DNA from: Paracoccaceae bacterium
GTDB lineage: Bacteria > Pseudomonadota > Alphaproteobacteria > Rhodobacterales > Rhodobacteraceae
Direction: 5' to 3'
NCBI GenBank assembly: GCA_009920225.1
Contig: RGAJ01000086.1
Span: 1 to 7,304 of the forward strand
DNA: 7,304 nt
Shown piece by piece: positions 1 through 6,878 of this stretch (positions are counted from its first letter, which is position 1; every line of letters starts with the position of its first letter). Below the pieces are notes generated by a model that was not told the DNA's origin, searched no databases, and worked only from the letters and a program-made list of their open reading frames with translations. Both the position numbers and the translations under genes were made by a program.

Positions 1-1941
1 ATTACAATTCTTTGTCTTTCTGCCACCTCTGTGATGGCCCAAAATGACCCACGCCCTTTGGCCAGTGCGTTCACGCACATGAAGTCCAAAAATTGGGCTG
101 CTGCAGAGAGTGTCGCGATCAAAGACGGCCAAGCCGCATTGGATGTGGTTTTGTGGACCAAGTTGCGCGCAGGCGATGGAACACCTGCCGAAGTGCTGGA
201 TTTTTTGAAACGCAATCCGGACTGGCCGGGATTGCCATATCTGCGCAAGCAATCCGAAACGATTTTTGATGGCGCGAGCCAAGCACAGATTTTATCCTTT
301 TTCGGCGATGACGTGCCACAGACCGCCAAAGGTTCATTGATCTACGCGCGCGCGTTGAAAAAGGCGGGCGAAACGTCCAAAGCGACGCTTGCCATTCAAA
401 ATTCTTGGGTCAGCCATCAAATGGACCAAGACACCCAAGACGCGTTTGTGCGTGAATTTGGCGCAGCCCTCAAAGACTATCATGAAACCCGATTGATCAA
501 CCTATTGTGGGAAGATGCGCATGCTGCCGCGCGCGCAATGTCGCCCTTGGTGTCGGATGGGTTGCAGGCGCTTGCAACCGCGCGCATCGCCTTGCGCAAA
601 AAAGAAGAGGATGTAAATGCGCTGATTGATTTGGTCCCCGCAAAACTGCGCGACCACCCTGTTCTGGCGCATGCGCGTTTTGAATGGCGGTTGGCATCGG
701 GGTATCGTGACAGTGGTATCGAATTGCTCCAGCAGCGATCGAAATCTGCTGTGGGGCTGGGGCGTCCACAGGCATGGGCGTCACAGCGCGAACGCATCGT
801 GCGCGACATGCTGTATGATGGGCAAGGGAAAAACGCCTATGAAATCGCTGCCCAACATCATTTGACCGAGGGCGATGATTTCGCCGTCCTTGAATGGATG
901 GCGGGATATATCGCCATGACCTTTCGAAATGATCCCAAAACCGCGATCAAACATTTTGAACGGTTTTTAACCTCGGTTGCGACGCCGATTTCATTGGGGC
1001 GGGGATATTATTGGTTGGGACGCGCACATGAACAGGCGGGCCAACCTGCCAAGGCCACCGAGGCGTATAATAAGGGTGCGGAACATCAAACCAGCTATTA
1101 CGGAATTCTTTCGGCAGAAAAAGTTGGGCGCATGTTCGGGCAAGAGTTTTTTGATTGGTCTGACCTACCCGATTGGCGATTGGCAGAGTTTACAACGTCA
1201 TCGGTGTTCAAGGCAGCAATTTTGTTGCTGTCATCGGATCAGTTGTCATTGGGTGAACGGTTTCTCACCCATTTGGCCGAAACACTTGATGACCAAGAAA
1301 TCCTTCAACTCACTGATTTTTTGGAAGAGGCACAGCGTTCCCATGTTTTGGTCATGGTCGGAAAACGTGCGGCGAATTATGGGCGCAATTTTCCGCGTCC
1401 CTATTACGCGCTGCATGCCATGATCGGAATGCCATCGCGCGTGCCGATTGAATTGTCCCTGTCGATTGCACGACGGGAAAGCGAATTTGACCAATGGGTT
1501 GTTTCCCCCGTCGGCGCGATGGGATTGATGCAAGTTATGCCAAAGACAGGTGCCGAAATGGCGGCAAATCTAGGCGTGCCATTTCAAGAGGATAAGATGA
1601 CGTCCGATTGGCAGTATAACGTCAATCTCGGCAACACATACCTTGCTGAATTGGGCGACCGATTTGGCGGCAATCCTGTTCTTATGGCAATTGCCTACAA
1701 TGCCGGCCCGTCGCGGGCCGAACGATGGATGGAGCGTTTGGGCGACCCGCGTAAATCAAATGTGGATATCATCGACTGGGTCGAATTAATCCCATTTGAA
1801 GAAACACGAAACTATGTCATGCGCGTCACCGAAAGCATTCCTATTTATCGGGCGCGGTTGGGCAAGGACCCCCTGCCGCAACCGTTTAGCAAGATGTTGC
1901 AAGGATCAAGCCTTTTGCCGTTCCCGCCAGAGAGTAAATAG
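1..1941 (+). CDS. slt: Soluble lytic murein transglycosylase (Slt type, GH23), 5' end outside the window
   Basis: A periplasmic enzyme that cleaves the MurNAc-GlcNAc bond of peptidoglycan to leave 1,6-anhydro-MurNAc ends. The frame is open from base 1. The first codons read ITILCLSATSVMAQNDP, the hydrophobic core of a signal peptide with a likely cut after VMA, so the GTG at 31 and ATG at 34 lie inside the leader and the true start is upstream. After the leader comes a long helical, TPR-like region (about nt 45-1400) typical of the Slt superhelical domain. The catalytic SLT domain follows (about 1420-1850): ARRESEFD with the catalytic Glu at 1477-1479, GLMQ at 1522-1533, YNAGP at 1696-1710, and PFEETRNYV near 1792-1818. 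At least 647 residues are visible, normal for the family. The final codons run into the antisense end of the transporter gene. The family is certain; the exact Slt subgroup is not. Confidence 0.93.
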   Translation: MTILCLSATSVMAQNDPRPLASAFTHMKSKNWAAAESVAIKDGQAALDVVLWTKLRAGDGTPAEVLDFLKRNPDWPGLPYLRKQSETIFDGASQAQILSFFGDDVPQTAKGSLIYARALKKAGETSKATLAIQNSWVSHQMDQDTQDAFVREFGAALKDYHETRLINLLWEDAHAAARAMSPLVSDGLQALATARIALRKKEEDVNALIDLVPAKLRDHPVLAHARFEWRLASGYRDSGIELLQQRSKSAVGLGRPQAWASQRERIVRDMLYDGQGKNAYEIAAQHHLTEGDDFAVLEWMAGYIAMTFRNDPKTAIKHFERFLTSVATPISLGRGYYWLGRAHEQAGQPAKATEAYNKGAEHQTSYYGILSAEKVGRMFGQEFFDWSDLPDWRLAEFTTSSVFKAAILLLSSDQLSLGERFLTHLAETLDDQEILQLTDFLEEAQRSHVLVMVGKRAANYGRNFPRPYYALHAMIGMPSRVPIELSLSIARRESEFDQWVVSPVGAMGLMQVMPKTGAEMAANLGVPFQEDKMTSDWQYNVNLGNTYLAELGDRFGGNPVLMAIAYNAGPSRAERWMERLGDPRKSNVDIIDWVELIPFEETRNYVMRVTESIPIYRARLGKDPLPQPFSKMLQGSSLLPFPPESK

Positions 1942-2769
1942 ACCCGCAAGCACAACAATGGTGGCGCCGATCATGACGTTCGGCTCCATCACTTCGCTGA
2001 ACAGGGTCAAGCCGATGGCGGATGCGAAAACCAGCTGTAGATAGGCAAAGGGTTGAACCGCGCTTGCCTCGGCGACTTCATAGCATTTGATCAAGGTGAA
2101 ATGCCCCAATGCCCCTGTAACACACAGAATGGCCATCAAGATGCCATCGCTTTGCGTCATGGGTTCCCAATTGGGAATGCCAACGGCTGTCATGATGACC
2201 GCACCTGTCACCCCCGTCCAAAAGAACGATGTTGCAGCGGTATCTTTGCGCGCGGCGTATCGCGTGAGCAAACCATACAAGGCAAACATGAATGCCGACA
2301 CCAATGGGATGATCGCTGCGGGTGTGAAGACCTTGACCCCAGGTTCCAAAATAATCAGCACCCCAAAAAATCCGATTGCGATGGCGGTCCAGCGTCGCCA
2401 TCCGACTTTTTCGCCCAAGACGGGGCCAGAGAGGGCCGCCACTAACAGAGGATAGCAGGCGAACACCGCATGGCTTTCCACCAATCCAAGGATTGTGAAC
2501 GCGGTCACCATCACACAGATTTCGGCGGCCAGCAACGCGCCCCGAAGGGTTTGCAACAGGGGTTGGGTGGTTTTGATAACCGCGCGCAGCCCGCCGCGTT
2601 TGCTCGCCGAAATTGCAATGACAAAGGCGGCAAAAAACCAATAGCGGATCATAACAACCACATAGACATTGTATTGATCGGCCAAATATCGCGATAGACC
2701 GTCTTGGGCGGCAAAGATCAGGGCTGTCGCAATCATCAACCAAATACCTGCGCGGGTGTTATTTTGCAT
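1906..2769 (-). CDS. DMT-superfamily transporter with two EamA domains
   Basis: A 287-residue inner-membrane protein made almost entirely of hydrophobic segments, fitting ten transmembrane helices in two EamA repeats (about residues 8-141 and 152-281). The second repeat has the usual pattern of a small-residue helix, then CYEVAEASAVQPFAYLQLV (229-247) and a final helix before a basic tail (WRERQKA). Known relatives export or import metabolites such as amino acids, riboflavin or S-adenosylmethionine; nothing here fixes the substrate. The ATG is supported by AAAAGGA at 2778-2784, eight bases upstream and inside the end of mnmD. Only one base separates it from the mnmD stop, so it is probably co-transcribed and translationally coupled with mnmD. 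Its last 11 codons and stop lie antisense to the end of the transglycosylase gene. Confidence 0.9.
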   Translation of the reverse strand: MQNNTRAGIWLMIATALIFAAQDGLSRYLADQYNVYVVVMIRYWFFAAFVIAISASKRGGLRAVIKTTQPLLQTLRGALLAAEICVMVTAFTILGLVESHAVFACYPLLVAALSGPVLGEKVGWRRWTAIAIGFFGVLIILEPGVKVFTPAAIIPLVSAFMFALYGLLTRYAARKDTAATSFFWTGVTGAVIMTAVGIPNWEPMTQSDGILMAILCVTGALGHFTLIKCYEVAEASAVQPFAYLQLVFASAIGLTLFSEVMEPNVMIGATIVVLAGLFTLWRERQKA

Positions 2770-2770
2770 T

Positions 2771-3454
2771 CTATGCGTCCTTTTTGGTGCCGATGGTCAT
2801 ATGTCGTTTACGACCGTATCCTGCACTGCGTTCAACTGAAAAACCTGCCGCTTCTAAATTGCGGCGCACAAATCCCGCGGCGGTATAGGTGGCAAATGTG
2901 CCCAAAGGGTTTGTGTGATCTGCAACTGCTTGCATCAGATCTGCATCCCAAAGTTCTGGGTTCTTCGCAGGCGAAAAGCCATCCAAAAACCAACAATCGG
3001 CCTCAAGGTCCGAATTCGGCAACGTCTGTCGCGCATCCCCGACGACAACGGACAGGAAAAGTTCGGGTGTTTCAAGCCTGCCGGTTTGCCATAACTCTGG
3101 CCACAGCGGCGCGAATTCTGCGGCTATTGCGGTGATTTCTGGAAAGGCAGATTGGGCAAGCACCATGTCTGCGGGGCTCATGGGATAGGCCTCAAATGAG
3201 GTGAAACGCAAAGTCCCGTTTTGTTTTGTGCGTCGCCATTCCAGCAGTGTGGTAAGAAGGTTCAAACCCGTCCCAAACCCCAACTCGGCAATATGAAACC
3301 CATCACTGAACCGATCCGGCAACCCGTTTCCCGCCAAAAACACATGGCGCGTTTCATGCAATCCATTGTCGAGCGAAAAATAAGGATCATCGAATTGCAA
3401 TGACACGGGGATTTTGTCATCGCGCCATTCCAGATCGGGTTGGGGTAAGTGCAT
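2771..3454 (-). CDS. mnmD: tRNA 5-aminomethyl(-2-thio)uridine-34 methyltransferase, stand-alone MnmD type
   Basis: A SAM-dependent methyltransferase that methylates nm5(s2)U at the tRNA wobble position to give mnm5(s2)U. From the ATG at 3454 it has 227 residues. It shows the DUF752/MnmC N-terminal signature: IPVSLQFDDPYFS (15-27), the SAM-binding ELGFGTGLN (57-65), the acidic FEAYPMS (87-93), then CWFLDGFSPAKNPELW (154-169) and a late KRHM (216-219). The frame extends to a TTG at 3484, but the ATG at 3454 is preferred: AAGG lies six bases upstream, and the homologous region starts with LPQPDLEW. In enterobacteria this domain is fused to an FAD oxidase in MnmC; here it is alone, and a DAO-type oxidoreductase is transcribed divergently 64 bases away. 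MnmD is firm as a family call; specificity is inferred from it. Confidence 0.92.
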   Translation of the reverse strand: MHLPQPDLEWRDDKIPVSLQFDDPYFSLDNGLHETRHVFLAGNGLPDRFSDGFHIAELGFGTGLNLLTTLLEWRRTKQNGTLRFTSFEAYPMSPADMVLAQSAFPEITAIAAEFAPLWPELWQTGRLETPELFLSVVVGDARQTLPNSDLEADCWFLDGFSPAKNPELWDADLMQAVADHTNPLGTFATYTAAGFVRRNLEAAGFSVERSAGYGRKRHMTIGTKKDA

Positions 3455-3460
3455 TGGAAA

Positions 3461-3464
3461 CCTT
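3461..3464 (-). promoter_or_regulatory. Ribosome binding site fixing the mnmD start
   Basis: AAGG on the minus strand, six bases before the ATG at 3454. It supports that ATG over the upstream in-frame TTG at 3484. Confidence 0.6.
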
Positions 3465-3507
3465 GCGTTACACGGCCTTGGCAATTAGGACACATTATCA
3501 CTTGGTT

Positions 3508-3511
3508 AGGG
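3508..3511 (+). promoter_or_regulatory. Ribosome binding site fixing the FAD oxidoreductase start
   Basis: AGGG seven bases before the ATG at 3519. It favours that ATG over the in-frame TTG at 3513, which would leave almost no spacer. Confidence 0.55.
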
Positions 3512-3518
3512 CTTGGCA

Positions 3519-4547
3519 ATGGTCGACTTTACAGTACGTGGCGCAGGGATCATCGGTTTGATGATGGCATGGACATTGATCCAACGTGGATTTCGTGTTC
3601 AGGTCATTGACCCCTATGGGGCGGGCGCAGGTGCAAGTGGCGGAATTGTGGGCGCACTCGCCCCGCATATGCCCGAAAAATGGGGCCCGAAGAAGCAGTT
3701 CCAATTTGAAAGTTTACAATTGTGCGAAGCCCTATGGCCAGAAATTGATGCCGTCTCGGGCCTGTCCTCGGGATACGGCAGGGTCGGGCGATTGCAGCCG
3801 TTGCAAAATGAGCGCGGGATCGCGCTTGCCCATGAACGCGAAGCGGGGGCGCAGATCCATTGGGGATCTTATGCACAGTGGACTGTCGTTGATCAGGTTC
3901 CCGATTGGGTGCCCGCATCCCCCACGGGGCAATGGGTTTATGATACGCTCAGTGCGCGGATCAATCCCGCCGCTGCCGTGGCATCTTTGGTCCGTGCGCT
4001 GCAAATCAAAGGCTGTTTAATTTACACCGAAGGCGATCATAAAGGCACCGTGATTTGGGCGACAGGGGTTCATGATTTGGCGCGTATTTCACAAGCATTT
4101 GGTCAGTTTTATGGCGCAGGGGAAAAGGGCCAAGGCGCAATTTTGTATATCAACCTTGGGGCCACGCCGCAGCTTTACAGTGATAATATACATATAATTC
4201 CGCATGAAAACGGCACCACTGCCGTTGGGTCCACGACTGAGCGGTATTTTGACGATCCAGCCACCACCGATGAATTGTTGGATGACCTGCTACAGCGGGC
4301 TTGTGATGTTGTTCCCGCATTGCGGGGGGCGTCCGTTCTGACGCGCTGGGCCAATCAACGCCCAAGGTCGCATACACGGGCCCCGATCTTGGGACACCAC
4401 CCAATCGAAACAGGTGCCTATATTGCAAACGGCGGTTTCAAAATCGGGTTGGCGATGGCCCCGAAAATGGCGCAGGTTTTGGCCGATTATATCATCGATG
4501 GGGTTGATACCATTCCCCAAGACTTCGTCCCCAATTTTGCAAAATAG
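3519..4547 (+). CDS. FAD-dependent oxidoreductase, DAO family; probable stand-alone MnmC oxidase-like protein
   Basis: A 342-residue flavoprotein of the D-amino-acid oxidase/glycine oxidase fold. The N-terminal dinucleotide-binding motif is GAGIIG (8-13), with an acidic residue at the end of the second strand (D31) placed to bind the FAD ribose. It continues with GAGASGGIVGALAPHMP (36-52), which resembles the ASG...GALYP stretch of MnmC. The C-terminal FAD-closing region is RPRSHTRAPILG (281-292) and GGFKIGLAMAPKMA (305-318). The ATG at 3519 is chosen from its ribosome binding site. Because it lies divergently beside mnmD, I infer it performs the MnmC C-terminal reaction: removing the carboxymethyl group from cmnm5(s2)U34 to give the nm5(s2)U substrate of MnmD. 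The sequence alone also allows a glycine/sarcosine or D-amino-acid oxidase. At 342 residues it is on the short side for the family. The DAO family is firm; the tRNA role is inference. Confidence 0.83.
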   Translation: MVDFTVRGAGIIGLMMAWTLIQRGFRVQVIDPYGAGAGASGGIVGALAPHMPEKWGPKKQFQFESLQLCEALWPEIDAVSGLSSGYGRVGRLQPLQNERGIALAHEREAGAQIHWGSYAQWTVVDQVPDWVPASPTGQWVYDTLSARINPAAAVASLVRALQIKGCLIYTEGDHKGTVIWATGVHDLARISQAFGQFYGAGEKGQGAILYINLGATPQLYSDNIHIIPHENGTTAVGSTTERYFDDPATTDELLDDLLQRACDVVPALRGASVLTRWANQRPRSHTRAPILGHHPIETGAYIANGGFKIGLAMAPKMAQVLADYIIDGVDTIPQDFVPNFAK

Positions 4548-4591
4548 CAGTGTCGTTTTGTGCCGTCTGCCATCATAACTTGACTGAGTAT

Positions 4592-4598
4592 AAAGGAG
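4592..4598 (+). promoter_or_regulatory. Strong ribosome binding site for the VOC gene
   Basis: AAAGGAG, seven bases before the ATG at 4606, is the closest match to the Shine-Dalgarno consensus in the window. It selects that ATG over the in-frame ATG at 4615. The 58-base gap between the upstream stop (4547) and this gene shows no convincing promoter or terminator hairpin. Confidence 0.75.
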
Positions 4599-4605
4599 TA
4601 AACCA

Positions 4606-5007
4606 ATGACCCCCATGCTGTCATCTTTGGATCACTTGGTATTGACCGTGACGGATATTGACCAAGCGGTCAGGTTTTATTGTGATGTTTTGGGAATGAC
4701 ACATGTCCCGTTTGTCGTGGCTGACGGGTCAACGCGATCATCACTGCAATTTGGTCATCAAAAGATCAATTTGCATTTGGCGGGTCATGAATTCAAACCG
4801 CATGCGGCACACCCAAAGACGGGCAGTGCTGATTTGTGTTTCTTGTCTGATACCCCAATCGATACGTGGATCGGGCATCTTGCATATCACGGCGTGGACA
4901 TCATCGAAGGACCTGTACAGCGCACAGGCGCGCGGTTTGCGATCCTGTCGATTTATGTGCGCGATCCTGACGGGGCGTTGATTGAGATATCAAACAAAGT
5001 TGAATGA
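4606..5007 (+). CDS. VOC-family (glyoxalase/bleomycin-resistance fold) protein, GLOD5-like
   Basis: A 133-residue cytoplasmic protein made of two beta-alpha-beta-beta-beta units. It matches the glyoxalase-domain-containing-5 pattern through most of its length: LDHLVLTVTDIDQAVRFY (8-25), VLGM (28-31), FGHQKINLH (49-57), EFKPHAAHP (62-70), GSADLCFL (73-80), EGPVQRTGA (101-109) and SIYVRDPDGALIEISN (115-130). Possible metal ligands are H10, H57 and E127. The position that is a His in FosA-type members is D76 here, which is usual for this subgroup. The substrate is unknown even for close homologues, which are often named 'VOC family virulence protein' without biochemical support. It lies 58 bases after the FAD oxidoreductase on the same strand and may be co-transcribed with it, though its strong ribosome site suggests independent translation. 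Its TGA directly abuts the plsY stop on the other strand. Confidence 0.9.
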   Translation: MTPMLSSLDHLVLTVTDIDQAVRFYCDVLGMTHVPFVVADGSTRSSLQFGHQKINLHLAGHEFKPHAAHPKTGSADLCFLSDTPIDTWIGHLAYHGVDIIEGPVQRTGARFAILSIYVRDPDGALIEISNKVE

Positions 5008-5622
5008 TTATTTTTTGCCAATCTTGGGTTCTGTTCCAGCCAAGAGACGCCCAATATTTGCTGCATGGCGGTAATAGATCAACACGATCAATCCAAGGCA
5101 TAGCAAAACATATGTCGTGACACCGAACATCAGGCACCACAAAATGCTAGATGCCGCGGCGACCAATGCAGACAATGACGAAATGCGCATCACAACCGCA
5201 GTCACGAGCCAAGTTGCACAGGCGGCAATGCCAATCGGCCAAAAGAGGGCAAGCATCACACCCAAGAATGTTGCCACGCCTTTGCCCCCCTTGAATTTGA
5301 GCCAAACAGGAAAGCAATGCCCCAAAAACGCTGCAAATGCTGCGATTTGCACCGCATCTGCATCTGCAAACTGGCGTGCGATCAAAACGGCCACAGCCCC
5401 TTTTCCGCCATCCAGAACCAAGGTTAGAAAGGCCGCAAGTTTATTGCCTGTGCGCAACACGTTTGTCGCGCCAATGTTGCCCGACCCGATGTTGCGCAGA
5501 TTGCCAAGACCCATCACCTGCGCAATGAGCAGGCCAAATGGGATCGACCCCAACAGATATCCAATAGCGGCCCAGAGGCCCAAGGTGGAAATCCCAGATG
5601 TCATTTCGGGAAATAGGGTCAT
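5008..5622 (-). CDS. plsY: Acyl-phosphate:glycerol-3-phosphate acyltransferase
   Basis: An integral inner-membrane enzyme that transfers an acyl group from acyl-phosphate to sn-glycerol-3-phosphate, the first committed step to phosphatidic acid in the PlsX/PlsY route. It has 204 residues, the usual size, and several hydrophobic helices. Family motifs are clear: GSIPFG (25-30), SGNIGATNVLR (47-57), GGKGAVAV (72-79), HCFPVWLKFKGGKGVAT (102-118) and a C-terminal RHAANIGRLLAGTEPKI (185-201). The ATG at 5622 shares four bases (ATGA) with the pyrC' stop, indicating translational coupling. AAGAGGT at 5632-5638 lies about ten bases upstream, inside pyrC'. An in-frame ATG at 5604 is possible but would lose the coupled arrangement. 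It is the last gene of the minus-strand operon visible here, and its TAA touches the VOC gene stop with no gap. Confidence 0.96.
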   Translation of the reverse strand: MTLFPEMTSGISTLGLWAAIGYLLGSIPFGLLIAQVMGLGNLRNIGSGNIGATNVLRTGNKLAAFLTLVLDGGKGAVAVLIARQFADADAVQIAAFAAFLGHCFPVWLKFKGGKGVATFLGVMLALFWPIGIAACATWLVTAVVMRISSLSALVAAASSILWCLMFGVTTYVLLCLGLIVLIYYRHAANIGRLLAGTEPKIGKK

Positions 5623-6878
5623 GCTGAAAATACCTCTTGTCCTGCGACAAAGGTCTTCAAAACCTTGCCTTGCATGCGTTGACCATCAAATGGGGTGTTT
5701 TTGGACTTTGATTTCAAATCTTTCCGGTCCAGAACAAACGGCGTGTCAGCATCAAAAACGATCAAATCCGCAGGCGCACCCACAGAAATTCGGCCCGAGG
5801 CCAACCCCAATCGCTTGGCTGGGTTCAACGTCATGGCACGGAACAAGGTTGGCAAATCCATGTACCCGCCATGATATAGCCGCAGCGCCGCAGGTAACAG
5901 GGTTTCCAATGCGACGGCGCCGGCGGCAGCCTCTTCAAAGGGCAGGCGTTTGCTTTCTTCGTCTTGGGGGGTATGCATCGAACTGATGATGTCGATCAGG
6001 CCCGTTGCCACCGCGTTAATCGTTGCAATGCGGTCATCTTCGGATCGCAGCGGGGGTTTGATTTTGAAAAAGCTGCGATAATCCGCGACATCAAATTCGT
6101 TCAAGGTCAAATGATGAATTGACGTGCCCGCCGTCACATCGAGCCCGTTTCGCTTGGCCCGTTCCAGCGCGGGAAGCGCGCGATCGGTGGTGATCTGATC
6201 GAAATGCACGCGTGCGCCCGTCATTTCAATCATGGCGATGTCGCGGTCTAATCCCATGCGTTCTGCCATGGGTGACACTGCCGGCAATCCGCGCAAAGTG
6301 GCGAATTTCCCGGATGTCACCGCCGCCCCATGCGATAAAATCGGTTCTTGAGGATGCAAAATGCACAGCGCGCCGAGCGACTTGGCATAGGTCAGCGCCC
6401 GCGACAGGATTTTTGTGTTTTGGATGACGTGATCGCCATCTGAAAATGCGACCGCGCCTGCGTCCATCAAAAACCCGATTTCAGTCATTTCGAGACCTGC
6501 GCGCGCCTTGGTCAATGCAGCCATATGCAGCACGTTGATGGGGGCGGCTTCGGCGGCGCGACGGCGAATGAATTCCAACGCTTCTGGTGTATCAATCGGG
6601 GGCGTCGTATCGGGGCGCGTTACCATGGTTGTCACACCACCCGCCGCGGAGGCGGCGCCTGCGGATTTATAGCTTTCTTTGTGACGCTCGCCTGGTTCGG
6701 CAACTTTGACGCCGATATCGATCAAACCGGGTGCAAGATATTTACCGTCACAGTCGATTACGGTGTCTGCTGTGGTGGCAGGTTCGACAATCGTTCCATC
6801 GCGAACCATCACATCGCCTTGCGTTACGGTGCCGGCCTCGGGGTCAATGATTTGCGCATTTTTGAAAAGTAGGGTCAT
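5619..6878 (-). CDS. pyrC': Dihydroorotase homologue, probably non-catalytic PyrC' subunit of aspartate transcarbamoylase
   Basis: A 419-residue class I dihydroorotase-family protein, full length with the amidohydrolase fold: [14 protein letters not shown] (1-14), APGLID (49-54), EPGERHKE (61-68), GGVTTM (80-85), [12 protein letters not shown] (272-283) and LNPAKRLGL (351-359). The metal and catalytic residues are largely gone. The HxH after GLID is GVK (56-58). The HxxH motif reads HFDQ (225-228). The DHAPH loop reads MHTPQ (301-305), losing the catalytic Asp and the last His. H175 remains. This pattern, together with the upstream ATGA-coupled pyrB, matches PyrC' proteins such as that of Pseudomonas, which are inactive but needed structurally for the PyrB/PyrC' assembly. 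I infer that an active dihydroorotase is encoded elsewhere. The start has GAGG seven bases upstream (6886-6889). Family firm; loss of activity inferred. Confidence 0.9.
   Translation of the reverse strand: MTLLFKNAQIIDPEAGTVTQGDVMVRDGTIVEPATTADTVIDCDGKYLAPGLIDIGVKVAEPGERHKESYKSAGAASAAGGVTTMVTRPDTTPPIDTPEALEFIRRRAAEAAPINVLHMAALTKARAGLEMTEIGFLMDAGAVAFSDGDHVIQNTKILSRALTYAKSLGALCILHPQEPILSHGAAVTSGKFATLRGLPAVSPMAERMGLDRDIAMIEMTGARVHFDQITTDRALPALERAKRNGLDVTAGTSIHHLTLNEFDVADYRSFFKIKPPLRSEDDRIATINAVATGLIDIISSMHTPQDEESKRLPFEEAAAGAVALETLLPAALRLYHGGYMDLPTLFRAMTLNPAKRLGLASGRISVGAPADLIVFDADTPFVLDRKDLKSKSKNTPFDGQRMQGKVLKTFVAGQEVFSA

Larger units (their letters stand above)
3455..3518. promoter_or_regulatory. 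Divergent intergenic region between mnmD and the FAD oxidoreductase
   Basis: This 64-base gap separates two head-to-head genes, so promoters for both should lie in it or just inside the flanking genes. On the minus strand GATAAT (3499-3494) resembles a -10 box about 40 bases from the mnmD ATG. The best -35-like match, TTGCCA (3519-3514), is only 14 bases away, which is short. No convincing plus-strand promoter is visible. The 9-mer CTTGGCAAT occurs twice, at 3477-3485 and 3512-3520. Promoter activity is inferred from gene arrangement; the specific elements are tentative. Confidence 0.4.

Noticed and set aside
977..1423. 148-codon plus-strand frame within the transglycosylase
   Set aside because: Out-of-frame shadow; Trp-, Cys- and Arg-rich composition with no recognisable motif, while the main frame is continuous and conserved.
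2078..2743. 221-codon open frame on the minus strand inside the transporter gene
   Set aside because: It is on the same strand in another frame of a well-supported membrane-protein gene, and its translation shows no membrane or domain pattern.
3513..3518. TTG at 3513 as the start of the FAD oxidoreductase, and TTG at 3484 as the start of mnmD
   Set aside because: Each has a downstream ATG (3519 and 3454) with a better-placed ribosome site, and the extra residues match nothing recognisable in either family.
4580..4594. TTGACT followed by TATAAA before the VOC gene as a sigma70 promoter
   Set aside because: The two boxes are only three bases apart, not about 17, and TATAAA merges into the ribosome binding site, leaving almost no leader.
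4978..5016. Possible intrinsic terminator (TTGAT/ATCAA stem and the T-run) at the end of the VOC gene
   Set aside because: The stem is five A/T-rich base pairs, lies inside the coding sequence and is separated from the T-run by about 18 bases, so it does not have the usual terminator form.
5117..5986. Long open frame (289 codons) on the plus strand, antisense to plsY and the end of pyrC'
   Set aside because: Its translation is rich in Pro, Arg, Cys and Gln without any domain pattern, and it lies wholly opposite two clearly recognised genes. It is a shadow frame.
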